DNA of 59,730 nt from Lewinella cohaerens DSM 23179. GTDB lineage: Bacteria > Bacteroidota > Bacteroidia > Chitinophagales > Saprospiraceae. Under the pieces are notes generated by a model. It did not search any database. It saw only the letters and a list, made by a program, of their open reading frames with translations, and was not told the DNA's origin. The stretch covers positions 96,069 through 155,798 of the forward strand of contig NZ_KB903544.1 in assembly GCF_000379805.1 (NCBI RefSeq). Reading direction: 5' to 3'. Made by a program: the position numbers and the translations under genes. Every line of letters starts with the position of its first letter. The stretch's first letter is position 1. Shown here one piece after another: positions 1-7,253 of the stretch.

Positions 1-2172
1 CAAGAAGAAGGTACGGAGCGTATGAGCCGTATCGCCAAGAACATTGCCGACGGTGCAATGGCCTTCCTTAAAGCCGAGTACCGCGTACTGGCTATTTTTG
101 TAGTTGCAGTCGCTATCTTGCTGGGCGTAACGGCTAATGCCGAAAACTCTAGCCCATTAGTGGCGGTTTCTTTCGTGCTGGGAGCTATTTGTTCTGCATT
201 AGCTGGCTATTTTGGTATGCGTATTGCGACCAAAGCCAACGTACGTACGACCAATGCTGCACGTACCAGCTTGGGTAGAGCCCTGGAAGTAGCCTTTGCG
301 GGTGGTTCTGTAATGGGTATGGGTGTTGTTGGTCTTGGCGTACTAGGCCTTGGCAGCTTGTTTATTGGTTACAATGCTATTGACGGCTGGGACATCAATA
401 AAGTAATCACAGTACTTACTGGTTTCTCTTTCGGTGCGTCTTCTATCGCACTGTTTGCCCGTGTAGGTGGTGGTATTTATACCAAAGCTGCCGATGTAGG
501 TGCTGACCTTGTAGGTAAAGTAGAGGCTGGTATCCCTGAGGATCACCCGCTAAACCCTGCCACTATTGCCGATAACGTAGGTGATAATGTAGGTGACGTT
601 GCTGGTATGGGAGCTGACTTGTTCGAGTCTTTCGTAGGTTCTATTATTGGTACAATGGTATTGGGTGCTGCTTTTATTGCAGTAATTGACCCTAACATAG
701 CTGATCCTGCCAAAGCACTCGTTTCTGGTGCCAGAGAATTTAGCACTGGTAACCAGTTCAATGGTCTCAACGCCGTACTGCTTCCTTTACTTCTTGCAGG
801 TGTAGGTATTATTACTTCTATTATCGGTACTTTCTTTGTGAAAGTAAAAGAAGGTGGTGACCCACAAAAAGCACTGAACCGTGGCGAGTTTATCGCTGCT
901 GCATTGATGCTTGCTGCAACCTTCCTGATCGTCAACTGGATGCTTCCTGAAACATGGAGCGTTGGTGGTTTCGATTACTCTGCCATGGGGGTTTTCTGGG
1001 CAGTTATCTTCGGTCTTGCCGGCGGTTTATTGATCGGTATTGTTACTGAATTCTACACAGGTACAGGTACCAAGCCCGTACAGAGCATCGTAGACCAGTC
1101 GGTTACAGGTGCGGCAACCAACATTATTGCTGGTTTGGGTGTAGGTATGCAGTCAACGGCTATTCCTATCCTTATTTTGGCAGTAGCCATTGTAGGTTCT
1201 TACTCTTTTGCTGGCCTTTACGGTATCGCTATTGCAGCGGTAGGTATGCTTTCAAATACGGGTATCCAATTGGCAGTAGATGCTTACGGACCAGTATCTG
1301 ATAACGCTGGTGGTATTGCAGAAATGGCTGACCTTCCTAAAGAAGTTCGTGGACGCACCGATAAGTTGGATGCTGTAGGTAACACTACCGCAGCTATTGG
1401 TAAAGGTTTTGCGATTGGTTCTGCTGCCCTTACGGCACTGGCACTCTTTGCTGCCTTCATCACTGCTTATAACTTGAGCCACCCTGATGCACAGCTTACA
1501 GGGATTGATTTGACCAATCCTTACGTTATGTCTATGTTGTTTGTAGGTGGTATGTTACCATTCTTGTTCTCTGCCCTTTCAATGGGAGCAGTTGGCCGTG
1601 CTGCAATGGATATGATCCAGGAAGTACGTCGCCAGTTTGCTGATATCCCTGAGTTGAAAGCAGCACTTGCTGTAATGAGAAATAACGGCGATAAGGAATA
1701 CAAAGACTGGAACAAAGCGGATCAAGATACTTTTGATGCTGCCGACGGTAAAGCGGAGTACGACAAGTGTGTAGAGATTTCTACCGCTGCGTCTATCCGC
1801 GAGATGGTACGTCCGGGTCTTTTGGCGGTACTTGCCCCTGTAGTGGTAGGTATTACGCCTGGCCTTATTGGTTTGGGTAGCGCCATGGGAGCACAAATGC
1901 TTGGTGGTTTGCTAGCGGGTGTAACCGTTACCGGTGTATTGATGGCCATCTTCCAGTCTAATGCTGGTGGAGCATGGGACAACGCCAAGAAGATGTTTGA
2001 AGAAGGCGTTAGCATCAATGGCGAAATGCACTACAAAGGTTCTGATGCACACAAAGCAACCGTAGTAGGTGACACCGTAGGTGATCCGTTCAAGGATACT
2101 TCTGGTCCTTCACTGAACATCTTGCTGAAGTTGATGTCAGTAGTAGCTTTGGTCATTGCACCAATGTTGTAA
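1..2172 (+). CDS. hppA: Membrane-bound cation-translocating pyrophosphatase, K+-dependent type (5' partial)
   Basis: This is an integral inner-membrane pump that hydrolyses pyrophosphate to move H+ and/or Na+ out of the cytoplasm. The frame is open from base 1, so the gene is cut at its 5' end; the residues [20 protein letters not shown] are the usual loop after the first helices, not a start. The signature block [19 protein letters not shown], followed by [20 protein letters not shown] (nucleotides about 493-630), holds the acidic pyrophosphate/Mg2+ ligands. The stretch [10 protein letters not shown] (nucleotides about 1378-1407) has Ala and Gly where K+-independent enzymes have Lys and Thr, which marks the K+-dependent subfamily. 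That subfamily contains Na+, H+ and dual-ion pumps, and I cannot tell which this is. About 15 membrane helices are visible. A terminator-like hairpin follows at 2346-2377. Confidence 0.96.
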   Translation, partial: QEEGTERMSRIAKNIADGAMAFLKAEYRVLAIFVVAVAILLGVTANAENSSPLVAVSFVLGAICSALAGYFGMRIATKANVRTTNAARTSLGRALEVAFAGGSVMGMGVVGLGVLGLGSLFIGYNAIDGWDINKVITVLTGFSFGASSIALFARVGGGIYTKAADVGADLVGKVEAGIPEDHPLNPATIADNVGDNVGDVAGMGADLFESFVGSIIGTMVLGAAFIAVIDPNIADPAKALVSGAREFSTGNQFNGLNAVLLPLLLAGVGIITSIIGTFFVKVKEGGDPQKALNRGEFIAAALMLAATFLIVNWMLPETWSVGGFDYSAMGVFWAVIFGLAGGLLIGIVTEFYTGTGTKPVQSIVDQSVTGAATNIIAGLGVGMQSTAIPILILAVAIVGSYSFAGLYGIAIAAVGMLSNTGIQLAVDAYGPVSDNAGGIAEMADLPKEVRGRTDKLDAVGNTTAAIGKGFAIGSAALTALALFAAFITAYNLSHPDAQLTGIDLTNPYVMSMLFVGGMLPFLFSALSMGAVGRAAMDMIQEVRRQFADIPELKAALAVMRNNGDKEYKDWNKADQDTFDAADGKAEYDKCVEISTAASIREMVRPGLLAVLAPVVVGITPGLIGLGSAMGAQMLGGLLAGVTVTGVLMAIFQSNAGGAWDNAKKMFEEGVSINGEMHYKGSDAHKATVVGDTVGDPFKDTSGPSLNILLKLMSVVALVIAPML

Positions 2173-2345
2173 AAGGTATTTGGTACAAGGTACTTGGTAC
2201 TTTGTATTAGAGACAGCACGAAAATAAAAAGCGATTTTGGTTTCAAAATAGTTAGCTAAACGATTCACTTCAAGTGTGTTAACTATTTAGAAAACCTAGG
2301 GAAAATCGTAGTTTGTTTTCTGCGCAATACTTAGATTTAAGACGA

Positions 2346-2377
2346 ATCCCGAAGACGGCAGCTGCTATCTTCGGGAT
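2346..2377 (+). terminator. Intrinsic terminator downstream of hppA
   Basis: A perfect 10-bp stem, ATCCCGAAGA (2346-2355) with TCTTCGGGAT (2368-2377), is closed by a 12-base loop. It is followed by the T-rich run CGTTGTTTTT on the + strand. It lies about 175 bases after the hppA stop and is the natural end of that transcript. Confidence 0.65.
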
Positions 2378-2398
2378 CGTTGTTTTTAGGCTATTTTG

Positions 2399-2433
2399 GC
2401 AGCTGGCTTTGCCTATCGGCTCGCCATCGCGCT
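2399..2433 (+). repeat. Dispersed 35-base repeat, copy 1
   Basis: This segment is the reverse complement of 7201-7235 with 34 of 35 bases matching. Both copies are intergenic and lie beside a terminator-like hairpin at the 3' side of a gene. No coding function is apparent. It is probably a member of a genome-wide intergenic repeat family. Confidence 0.7.
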
Positions 2434-2544
2434 ATTCGCTATCACCTCCCGCTGGTCGGTACCGCTGCTATCGCTGCTGCTCCTCCTCCGTGCGGCGCGT
2501 TCCGCTGTTCGCTCCACGCATTTTTTAACTTCATCTAATTGATA

Positions 2545-2613
2545 CTGTTCGGCGTGGGTTTGTACCTAGCGTGCTCAAAACATGTCCTGTTCGGCGTAGG
2601 TTGCACCTCCGTC
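2545..2613. repeat. Two tandem copies of a GTTCG-GTAGGTTGCACCT element
   Basis: Copy 1 (2545-2571) begins CTGTTCGGCGTGGGTTTGTA and copy 2 (2587-2613) begins CTGTTCGGCGTAGGTTGCAC. A third, more symmetrical copy is at 4824-4848. The common core GTAGGT-TGC-ACCT can form a small hairpin. All copies are in gaps beside - strand genes. Confidence 0.6.
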
Positions 2614-2630
2614 GCCTCGCCTTTACGCCT

Positions 2631-4250
2631 CTACCTACTCTCAAAGTACCGATCCGTCAGTTTCTTAATCGTCCCAGATAGTAATACCAGTGCCAATACA
2701 TTGGGGATCGTCACAAAAGCCAGTACCAAGTCCCCCAGACCCCAGATGACGTTGAGTGCCGTGATCGCACCCACAAAATGCATCAGCACATAAACCACCT
2801 TGTAAGGCACGATTCCCCGCTCTCCAAAAAGATAATGGACACAGCGGTCGCCGTAATAACTCCACGAAATAGACGTCGAAATGCCGAAAAGGAAGACACA
2901 GAGGCCTACAATCACGCTCCCTGTTGTTCCCAATACCGAAACGTAGGCCAGGCGGGTGAGGGGCGCACCATTCTCGACCGCCTGTCCGTAGAGTGCTGTC
3001 TTTGTTTCGCCATTACTTAGATAGGCCATCCCTTCTGCTGGAGAAATGGTTCCTGTGAAGGGAGTTTGCTGTTCAGCATCTACGAAGAGTTGTGCCACCG
3101 CTACTTCATGCCATGCGAATTGGTGAGCTTGCTCCTCTTTGGGAACGCCATTTTCGTAAGACAGTTCTACAAAGTCCATCTGTTCTTTCGCCGATAAGGC
3201 AAGACCTTCTGTCGTTACAATACTCAGGTCACCTCCGCTCAAGGCGAGAGTGGTGGGCGTTGTCGCTGACCATACCCCAGTGGAGATAATCACCAGGCCT
3301 GTGATTGTACAAATGACGAGCGTATCAATAAAGGGCTCAATCAAGGCAACTACTCCCTCTGAAGCAGGTTCCTTGGCCCGGGCGGCAGAGTGTGCAATCG
3401 GCGCCGAACCCTGCCCGGCCTCATTGGAGAACAGCCCTCGCCGGATACCCCACATCATGGTTTGCAAAAATACGCCTACACCCGTACCGGCCACCCCGGC
3501 GGTAGGATTAAACGCCTCCGTAAAAATCAACTGAAACGCGGGTAGAATACTATCTGCATGAATAAAGAGCACCGCCAGGCCACCACCCACATAAAGCAGT
3601 GCCATCACCGGGGCAATGATGCTCGTAACCTTACCAATACGCTGGATGCCTCCCAGGATAACCACGCCCACCAAGACGCTACTGACGAGGCCCGTCCAGG
3701 CCGGAGCGACGCCCAATTCCGTTTGCGCCAAATCCGCGATAGAGTTGGCTTGTATAGCATTGCCCGAAAGGAAGGCCGTCAGCATCAAGGCACCAGCGAC
3801 CAGCATGGCCACAGGCTTCCAGCGTGGACCCAGGCCTTTTTCGATGTAATACATAGGGCCACCCGCGATATTACCCTTCGCATCGACTTCACGAAAGTGC
3901 TGGGCCAGGGTTACTTCGCCGTATTTGGTGGCCATGCCCAGCACGGCGGTTACCCACATCCAGAACAGTGCCCCTGGCCCGCCCCAGTGGATCGCAATCG
4001 CAACCCCCGCGATATTCCCAATCCCCACGGTAGCCGACAAAGCCGTCGTGAGCGCCTGAAAATGACTGACATCACCAGGATCATCCGGATCGTCGTACTT
4101 GCCACTGGCGACCGCCACCCCATGCGCAAAGCGCCGAAATTGAATAAGCCCGAGCCTAATAGTAAGCCATAGGCCCGTGCCCAATAACATGGTGATCATT
4201 ACCGGCTGCAAAACCGCATCCAGCATTTCTTTGAGTTGTTGTAAATCCAT
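2631..4250 (-). CDS. Alanine/glycine:cation symporter family (AGCS) transporter
   Basis: This is a sodium-coupled amino-acid permease of the AGCS (DagA/AlsT) family in the inner membrane. Family hallmarks are LTTALSATVGIGNIAGVA (near residue 65), the GGPMYYIEKGLG segment, and the conserved NEAGQGSAPIAHSAA motif (near residue 275). I chose ATG 4250 over an upstream TTG because the protein then starts MDLQQLKEML, just before the first helix. At about 539 residues it is longer than most relatives (about 450-500). The extra length is a soluble insert of roughly 100 residues (about 320-425) between helices, rich in Glu, Thr and Gln, probably an external loop. Three phased TGTCAG repeats lie 69-109 bases upstream of the start. 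The substrate (alanine, glycine or other) cannot be settled from sequence. Confidence 0.9.
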   Translation of the reverse strand: MDLQQLKEMLDAVLQPVMITMLLGTGLWLTIRLGLIQFRRFAHGVAVASGKYDDPDDPGDVSHFQALTTALSATVGIGNIAGVAIAIHWGGPGALFWMWVTAVLGMATKYGEVTLAQHFREVDAKGNIAGGPMYYIEKGLGPRWKPVAMLVAGALMLTAFLSGNAIQANSIADLAQTELGVAPAWTGLVSSVLVGVVILGGIQRIGKVTSIIAPVMALLYVGGGLAVLFIHADSILPAFQLIFTEAFNPTAGVAGTGVGVFLQTMMWGIRRGLFSNEAGQGSAPIAHSAARAKEPASEGVVALIEPFIDTLVICTITGLVIISTGVWSATTPTTLALSGGDLSIVTTEGLALSAKEQMDFVELSYENGVPKEEQAHQFAWHEVAVAQLFVDAEQQTPFTGTISPAEGMAYLSNGETKTALYGQAVENGAPLTRLAYVSVLGTTGSVIVGLCVFLFGISTSISWSYYGDRCVHYLFGERGIVPYKVVYVLMHFVGAITALNVIWGLGDLVLAFVTIPNVLALVLLSGTIKKLTDRYFESR

Positions 4251-4318
4251 TTTTTTTGCTCGCAATATCCCGCAGGTAGCGGTGAGGAATGGACTTCTTC
4301 AGAAATGATCAGGGGAGA

Positions 4319-4359
4319 TGTCAGAAAGAATTTGGGATTTGTCAGTAAGTGTCAGAAGT
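4319..4359. promoter_or_regulatory. Three helically phased TGTCAG(A/T)A direct repeats
   Basis: TGTCAGAAAG (4319-4328), TGTCAGTAAG (4340-4349) and TGTCAGAAGT (4350-4359) are direct repeats spaced 21 and 10 bases apart, so all lie on one face of the helix. They sit upstream of the symporter start (4250, - strand), where an activator or repressor would bind. The regulator is unknown. Confidence 0.4.
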
Positions 4360-4375
4360 GGTTTTGGGAGAAAAA

Positions 4376-4429
4376 CTATGTGCCTATGTGTTAAAATACC
4401 CCCACTCTTTTCAACACATAGCCACATAG
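4376..4429. repeat. Long imperfect hairpin of the CTATGTG/CACATAG repeat family
   Basis: CTATGTGCCTATGTGTT (4376-4392) pairs with AACACATAGCCACATAG (4413-4429), 16 of 17 bases. It lies just after the 3' end of the small - strand membrane gene and could end its transcript. The second half plus flank (4400-4443) recurs as a direct repeat at 5342-5385. Confidence 0.6.
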
Positions 4430-4469
4430 AAAGTAGTTCCAATTACGTAGACCTAAACCTCCCACATCG

Positions 4470-4808
4470 CTAATCCTGTTTCTTTATATTGATGAGGGCC
4501 AATGATAAAAGGGCAAGTAAAGAGAGTATTATCAAGAAAGTAAAAGTATTGAATCCTTCAAAATACCCGTTTTTTGAAAAGTGAAAAGTAAATAGACCAA
4601 CAAGGAGAAGTCTGGTGATGGTTGGTTTAAAGGTAACTTCACTACTTTCATCAATCAACGCAGGTCTAAAGAGAAATAATGTCGTAATGGTCATCACTGC
4701 AGGATATAATATGGACAGGTAAGACTGTTGATCTAAATTCTTAGAAAACAACAAAACTCCACTGCTCACCATAAGGCCAATAAGCATCAAGAATTTGAAA
4801 TATTTCAT
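4470..4808 (-). CDS. Small membrane protein of unknown function
   Basis: About 112 residues, starting MKYFKFLMLIGLMVSS. I chose ATG 4808 because the upstream in-frame extension runs through a repeat. Four hydrophobic stretches can be seen: residues about 3-20, 30-48, 60-78 and 85-105. The short hydrophilic link between the second and third is EDESSE-like. No family is recognised. The gene is isolated, with repeats on both sides, and is somewhat AT-richer than its neighbours. It looks like a real gene because the hydrophobic pattern is clean and the frame is intact. Confidence 0.55.
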   Translation of the reverse strand: MKYFKFLMLIGLMVSSGVLLFSKNLDQQSYLSILYPAVMTITTLFLFRPALIDESSEVTFKPTITRLLLVGLFTFHFSKNGYFEGFNTFTFLIILSLLALLSLALINIKKQD

Positions 4809-4823
4809 AATTGTTGTTTTTTT

Positions 4824-4848
4824 GTTCGATGTAGGTTGCACCTACATC
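4824..4848. repeat. Third copy of the GTAGGTTGCACCTAC element (perfect hairpin)
   Basis: GATGTAGGT (4828-4836) and ACCTACATC (4840-4848) form a perfect 9-bp stem with loop TGC. It matches the copies at 2545-2571 and 2587-2613. It lies just upstream of the start of the small membrane gene, so it would be in its 5' region. Confidence 0.55.
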
Positions 4849-4943
4849 TCTGTGTCTTGTATTTCGGCCATTTAAATTTCTTGCTCACCAATCTCTTTGT
4901 ATGATTTTCTGGCGGCTTTACTAGGATGAAATGTGATAAACTA

Positions 4944-5312
4944 TTACATTTTCCATTGATTACGGTCATCTACTGGATATGGAAGTCTTGCCTCAAGCCA
5001 TTCTGCTGCTAGTTTAGGTGTGAATTTTTCGTCAGTATTTTCAATTATCCAAGACAGATAGACCTGAGGCCCGCCATTCATATAGGGTGGAGGGGAAACT
5101 GGATAAAACAAACTAGGTAAAGGTTCTTCCGTCGAAAGATAATTAAGGACATGACCAAGTTCTTGAACTACATTCCATGAAAGCGGATCAGTTATTTCGA
5201 TGGAGAACTTTACCCACCATAAGTTATCCTTAACTCCGAAAGACATCTCGTTTCTAACAGCAGGAGTTCTTTTTAAAAAAGCCAATAATGGCTCGAAATC
5301 TTTTTCTGACAT
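4944..5312 (-). CDS. Hypothetical cytoplasmic protein
   Basis: About 122 residues, starting MSEKDFEPLLAFLKRTPAVR. I chose ATG 5312 because the frame upstream of it runs into a dispersed repeat. The protein has no signal peptide or membrane segment and is predicted soluble. It has aromatic-rich strands (DNLWWVKFSIEI) and a helix LSWNVVQELGHVLNYL. The compact alpha/beta look and lone position among repeats are typical of accessory cargo such as immunity-type proteins, but I recognise no family and make no functional call. Confidence 0.55.
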   Translation of the reverse strand: MSEKDFEPLLAFLKRTPAVRNEMSFGVKDNLWWVKFSIEITDPLSWNVVQELGHVLNYLSTEEPLPSLFYPVSPPPYMNGGPQVYLSWIIENTDEKFTPKLAAEWLEARLPYPVDDRNQWKM

Positions 5313-5341
5313 ATTTTTTTTATAATAGGGTGGTAGCCTGC

Positions 5342-5463
5342 CCCCCACTCTTTTTAAAAGATAGCCACAGAGAAAGTACTTCCAATGATACGCGCCCAAT
5401 AATCCGACTATGTGTCTATGTGTTAAAAACCCAAAAACCTTGGTGCCCTTGGTGGTTCAAAAA
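5342..5463. repeat. Composite dispersed repeat (CACAGAG / CTATGTG / CTTGGTG units)
   Basis: Three parts can be seen. 5342-5385 is a direct repeat of 4400-4443 (CCCCACTCTTTT, then ATAGCCACAGAGAAAGTAC). 5408-5428 is CTATGTGTCTATGTG followed by TTAAAA, matching 4376-4397. 5439-5461 (CTTGGTGCCCTTGGTGGTTC and AAA) matches 27699-27721 at 21 of 23 positions. The region separates two - strand genes and has no coding potential of its own. Confidence 0.65.
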
Positions 5464-5464
5464 C

Positions 5465-6571
5465 CTATGAGGTAAGCCCAAGCTCCTCCACCCCCAACCT
5501 CAATCGAATATGCCGCTGCTTGCCGTATTCAAACAAGCGGTCTTTAAGCCATTGCTTGTGCTCGTCGTTAGCGTCTGGGATAGCTTGCAGGATGTTTGCT
5601 AGCAGGCGATTGATTTCATTGTAATCCTTGATGTCGTAATTTTTGCCGTTGCTCGATTTGGGCTGGATTTCTAACCATCCCGCGTTGGGTTGTGCTGATT
5701 TGCTTTCGGCGAAAGCCTGTAAAAGGGCATAATTTTTTTCGGTGAGCAACAATCGTTGCCCATGCAAATATGGAGGTAGGTGAAGGATGATTTCATACAA
5801 CCACTTGCTTCCTTCCTTTTTTTGGTTGAACAACAGAAAACCAGCAGTACTGGCTTGTTTTACCGTCGTTTTGGCGAGTTCTTCTACCCAGCTTAGTGCC
5901 AAGGCAAAAAACAAGGTGATTAGGATGCTTTTAAAAGTACCGTTGAGGAGCATCTTGTAAAAAGGGGCATCTGTCAGTTTGAAAACTTGCGCCAGTAAGG
6001 TGAAGGCGATGGAGAATATCGCCAAATAGGCCAATAGCCGTAAGCCGCGTTTCTCAAAAGAATTCCAGAAGGTGAGGCCGAGAAAGAAAAGGGTAAAAAC
6101 AGCAAAGGCAAGATCTATCGCGTAAATAAATTGAGCTTTGACCGGCACGATCCAGCCCGCCAGCATCAGGAGTGTCAGAATACTGGCAAAGGTGAAACTT
6201 ACACCTACCAAAATTCGCCACGAATCAGACTGAACGACAGGTTTGATCAATCGGGGTAAATGTCGGAAACGAGGGAGGGCCAATAAAATAAAAGCACTGT
6301 TGAAGATCGACAGCATGCTTTTCCAGCCTTCAAAACGCAGGTGGTCGGTGGCGCTGCCGGCAATGGTGTGCGCTTGTGCTACTTCTACCCAACCCGATAA
6401 ACCCCATACCAACACCGAAATTGATAACCACAAAAGGCCGGGGTCGCGCTGGAGCAAATCGTTACCTCGGGTGATATGGTGCCAGATCGCCAAGAGGGCT
6501 ACACCCGCGAAAGTGCAGACGCTGATTTGGCCGTAACCGTAGAATAATTGTAATAAAACTTCTTGCGTCAT
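5465..6571 (-). CDS. Seven-helix membrane protein with soluble C-terminal tail
   Basis: About 368 residues. Seven hydrophobic segments can be counted in the first ~235 residues; the first is near ISVCTFAGVALLAIW and the seventh near SILITLFFALALSW. A tail of about 135 residues follows. The layout (extracytoplasmic N-terminus, seven helices, cytoplasmic tail) resembles bacterial 7TM receptor proteins. The tail has no histidine-kinase, GGDEF or LytTR motifs that I can see. Part of it, LLTEKNYALLQAFAES and then DYNEINRLLANIL, could be a small helical or winged-helix fold. The gene starts close to and divergent from the GyrI-like gene, with about 80 bases between them. Function unknown. Confidence 0.65.
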   Translation of the reverse strand: MTQEVLLQLFYGYGQISVCTFAGVALLAIWHHITRGNDLLQRDPGLLWLSISVLVWGLSGWVEVAQAHTIAGSATDHLRFEGWKSMLSIFNSAFILLALPRFRHLPRLIKPVVQSDSWRILVGVSFTFASILTLLMLAGWIVPVKAQFIYAIDLAFAVFTLFFLGLTFWNSFEKRGLRLLAYLAIFSIAFTLLAQVFKLTDAPFYKMLLNGTFKSILITLFFALALSWVEELAKTTVKQASTAGFLLFNQKKEGSKWLYEIILHLPPYLHGQRLLLTEKNYALLQAFAESKSAQPNAGWLEIQPKSSNGKNYDIKDYNEINRLLANILQAIPDANDEHKQWLKDRLFEYGKQRHIRLRLGVEELGLTS

Positions 6572-6650
6572 AATACCGACCTTGAGGTAGTCGTGCCTAA
6601 AGGTACGATATTACGTATTTTGTTGCCCATTGTTAAAATACCTGCCTTTC

Positions 6651-7136
6651 ATGTACCTCAGAACAGCACTTCTCCCAGAAAAAAAGTTTATCGGTAAGTC
6701 TCTCCCAATGTCTTTAGCGGGGGATCGGACCTCGGAACTTTGGCAGTCATTTATGAAGGAGAGGGGAACCATCCTGCAAATTCCAGGAACGGATCTTTGT
6801 AATTTGGTAGTTTACGATCCACCGCTTGATCTCCAAAATTTTCAGCCAACGACGGTTTTCACCAAATACGCTTTGGCGGAAGTCGCCAGTTTCGATGAAT
6901 TGCCAGAAAACATGGAGTCGTTCCTATTATCTGGTGGCCTTTATGCGGTGTTTCTCCATCGAGGGCACCCGGCAAGTTTTCCTCAAACGCTTGGGTATAT
7001 TTTCGGGCAGTGGTTGCCCTCGTCTGGTTATACACTAGACAGTCGTCCTCACTTTGAATTGCTAGGTGAAAAGTATAAAAACAATGCTCCTGATTCTGAA
7101 GAAGAGGTGTGGGTTCCTATTCGGAAGAGCGACTAG
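6651..7136 (+). CDS. Stand-alone GyrI-like / AraC-type effector-binding domain protein
   Basis: About 161 residues. The N-terminal KKFIGKSLPMSLAGDRTSEL and the C-terminal FGQWLPSSGYTLDSRPHFEL, then EEEVWVPI, are the pattern of the GyrI-like small-molecule-binding fold. This fold is the effector domain of AraC/MerR regulators and also occurs alone. In GyrI-like folds a conserved Glu and aromatic residues line the ligand pocket; E and W near the C-terminus fit. There is no DNA-binding domain, so this is likely a ligand-binding or hydrolase-like protein. I chose ATG 6651; a TTG seven codons upstream is possible. The stop codon lies at the foot of the hairpin at 7147-7195. Confidence 0.75.
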   Translation: MYLRTALLPEKKFIGKSLPMSLAGDRTSELWQSFMKERGTILQIPGTDLCNLVVYDPPLDLQNFQPTTVFTKYALAEVASFDELPENMESFLLSGGLYAVFLHRGHPASFPQTLGYIFGQWLPSSGYTLDSRPHFELLGEKYKNNAPDSEEEVWVPIRKSD

Positions 7137-7146
7137 TGTCCTGTAG

Positions 7147-7195
7147 CTTGGGCTTCAGCCCGAGCGCAAAACCAGCGCTCGGGCTGAAGCCCAAG
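7147..7195. terminator. Bidirectional terminator-like hairpin, perfect 21-bp stem
   Basis: The arms at 7147-7167 and 7175-7195 are exact reverse complements with a 7-base loop, AAAACCA. An outer CTAGTG/CACTAG pair (7133-7138, 7197-7202) extends the symmetry. The hairpin lies between convergent genes. There is no clear T-run, so it may be a repeat-derived element used as a terminator. Confidence 0.6.
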
Positions 7196-7200
7196 CCACT

Positions 7201-7235
7201 AGCGCGATGGCCAGCCGATAGGCAAAGCCAGCTGC
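7201..7235 (-). repeat. Dispersed 35-base repeat, copy 2
   Basis: Inverted copy of 2399-2433 with one mismatch. It directly abuts the hairpin at 7147-7195, between the GyrI-like gene and the MFS gene. Confidence 0.7.
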
Positions 7236-7253
7236 CCTGAAGTTTTGCTCGAA

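Larger units (their letters stand above)
2173..2630. other. Intergenic region with repeats, no convincing gene
   Basis: This stretch lies between convergent hppA and the symporter gene. It begins with a low-complexity run built from GGTAC-TTGGTAC words (2174-2203). It then holds a terminator hairpin, a 35-base segment repeated in inverted orientation at 7201-7235, and two copies of a GTTCGGCGT(A/G)GGTT element. A short frame (2313-2528) crosses it, but its composition follows the repeat and it has no recognisable domain, so I do not call it a gene. Confidence 0.6.

Noticed and set aside
2313-2528. 71-residue + strand frame after hppA
   Set aside because: It covers the terminator and the 35-base dispersed repeat. 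Its Ser/Arg/Pro-rich composition follows the DNA repeat.
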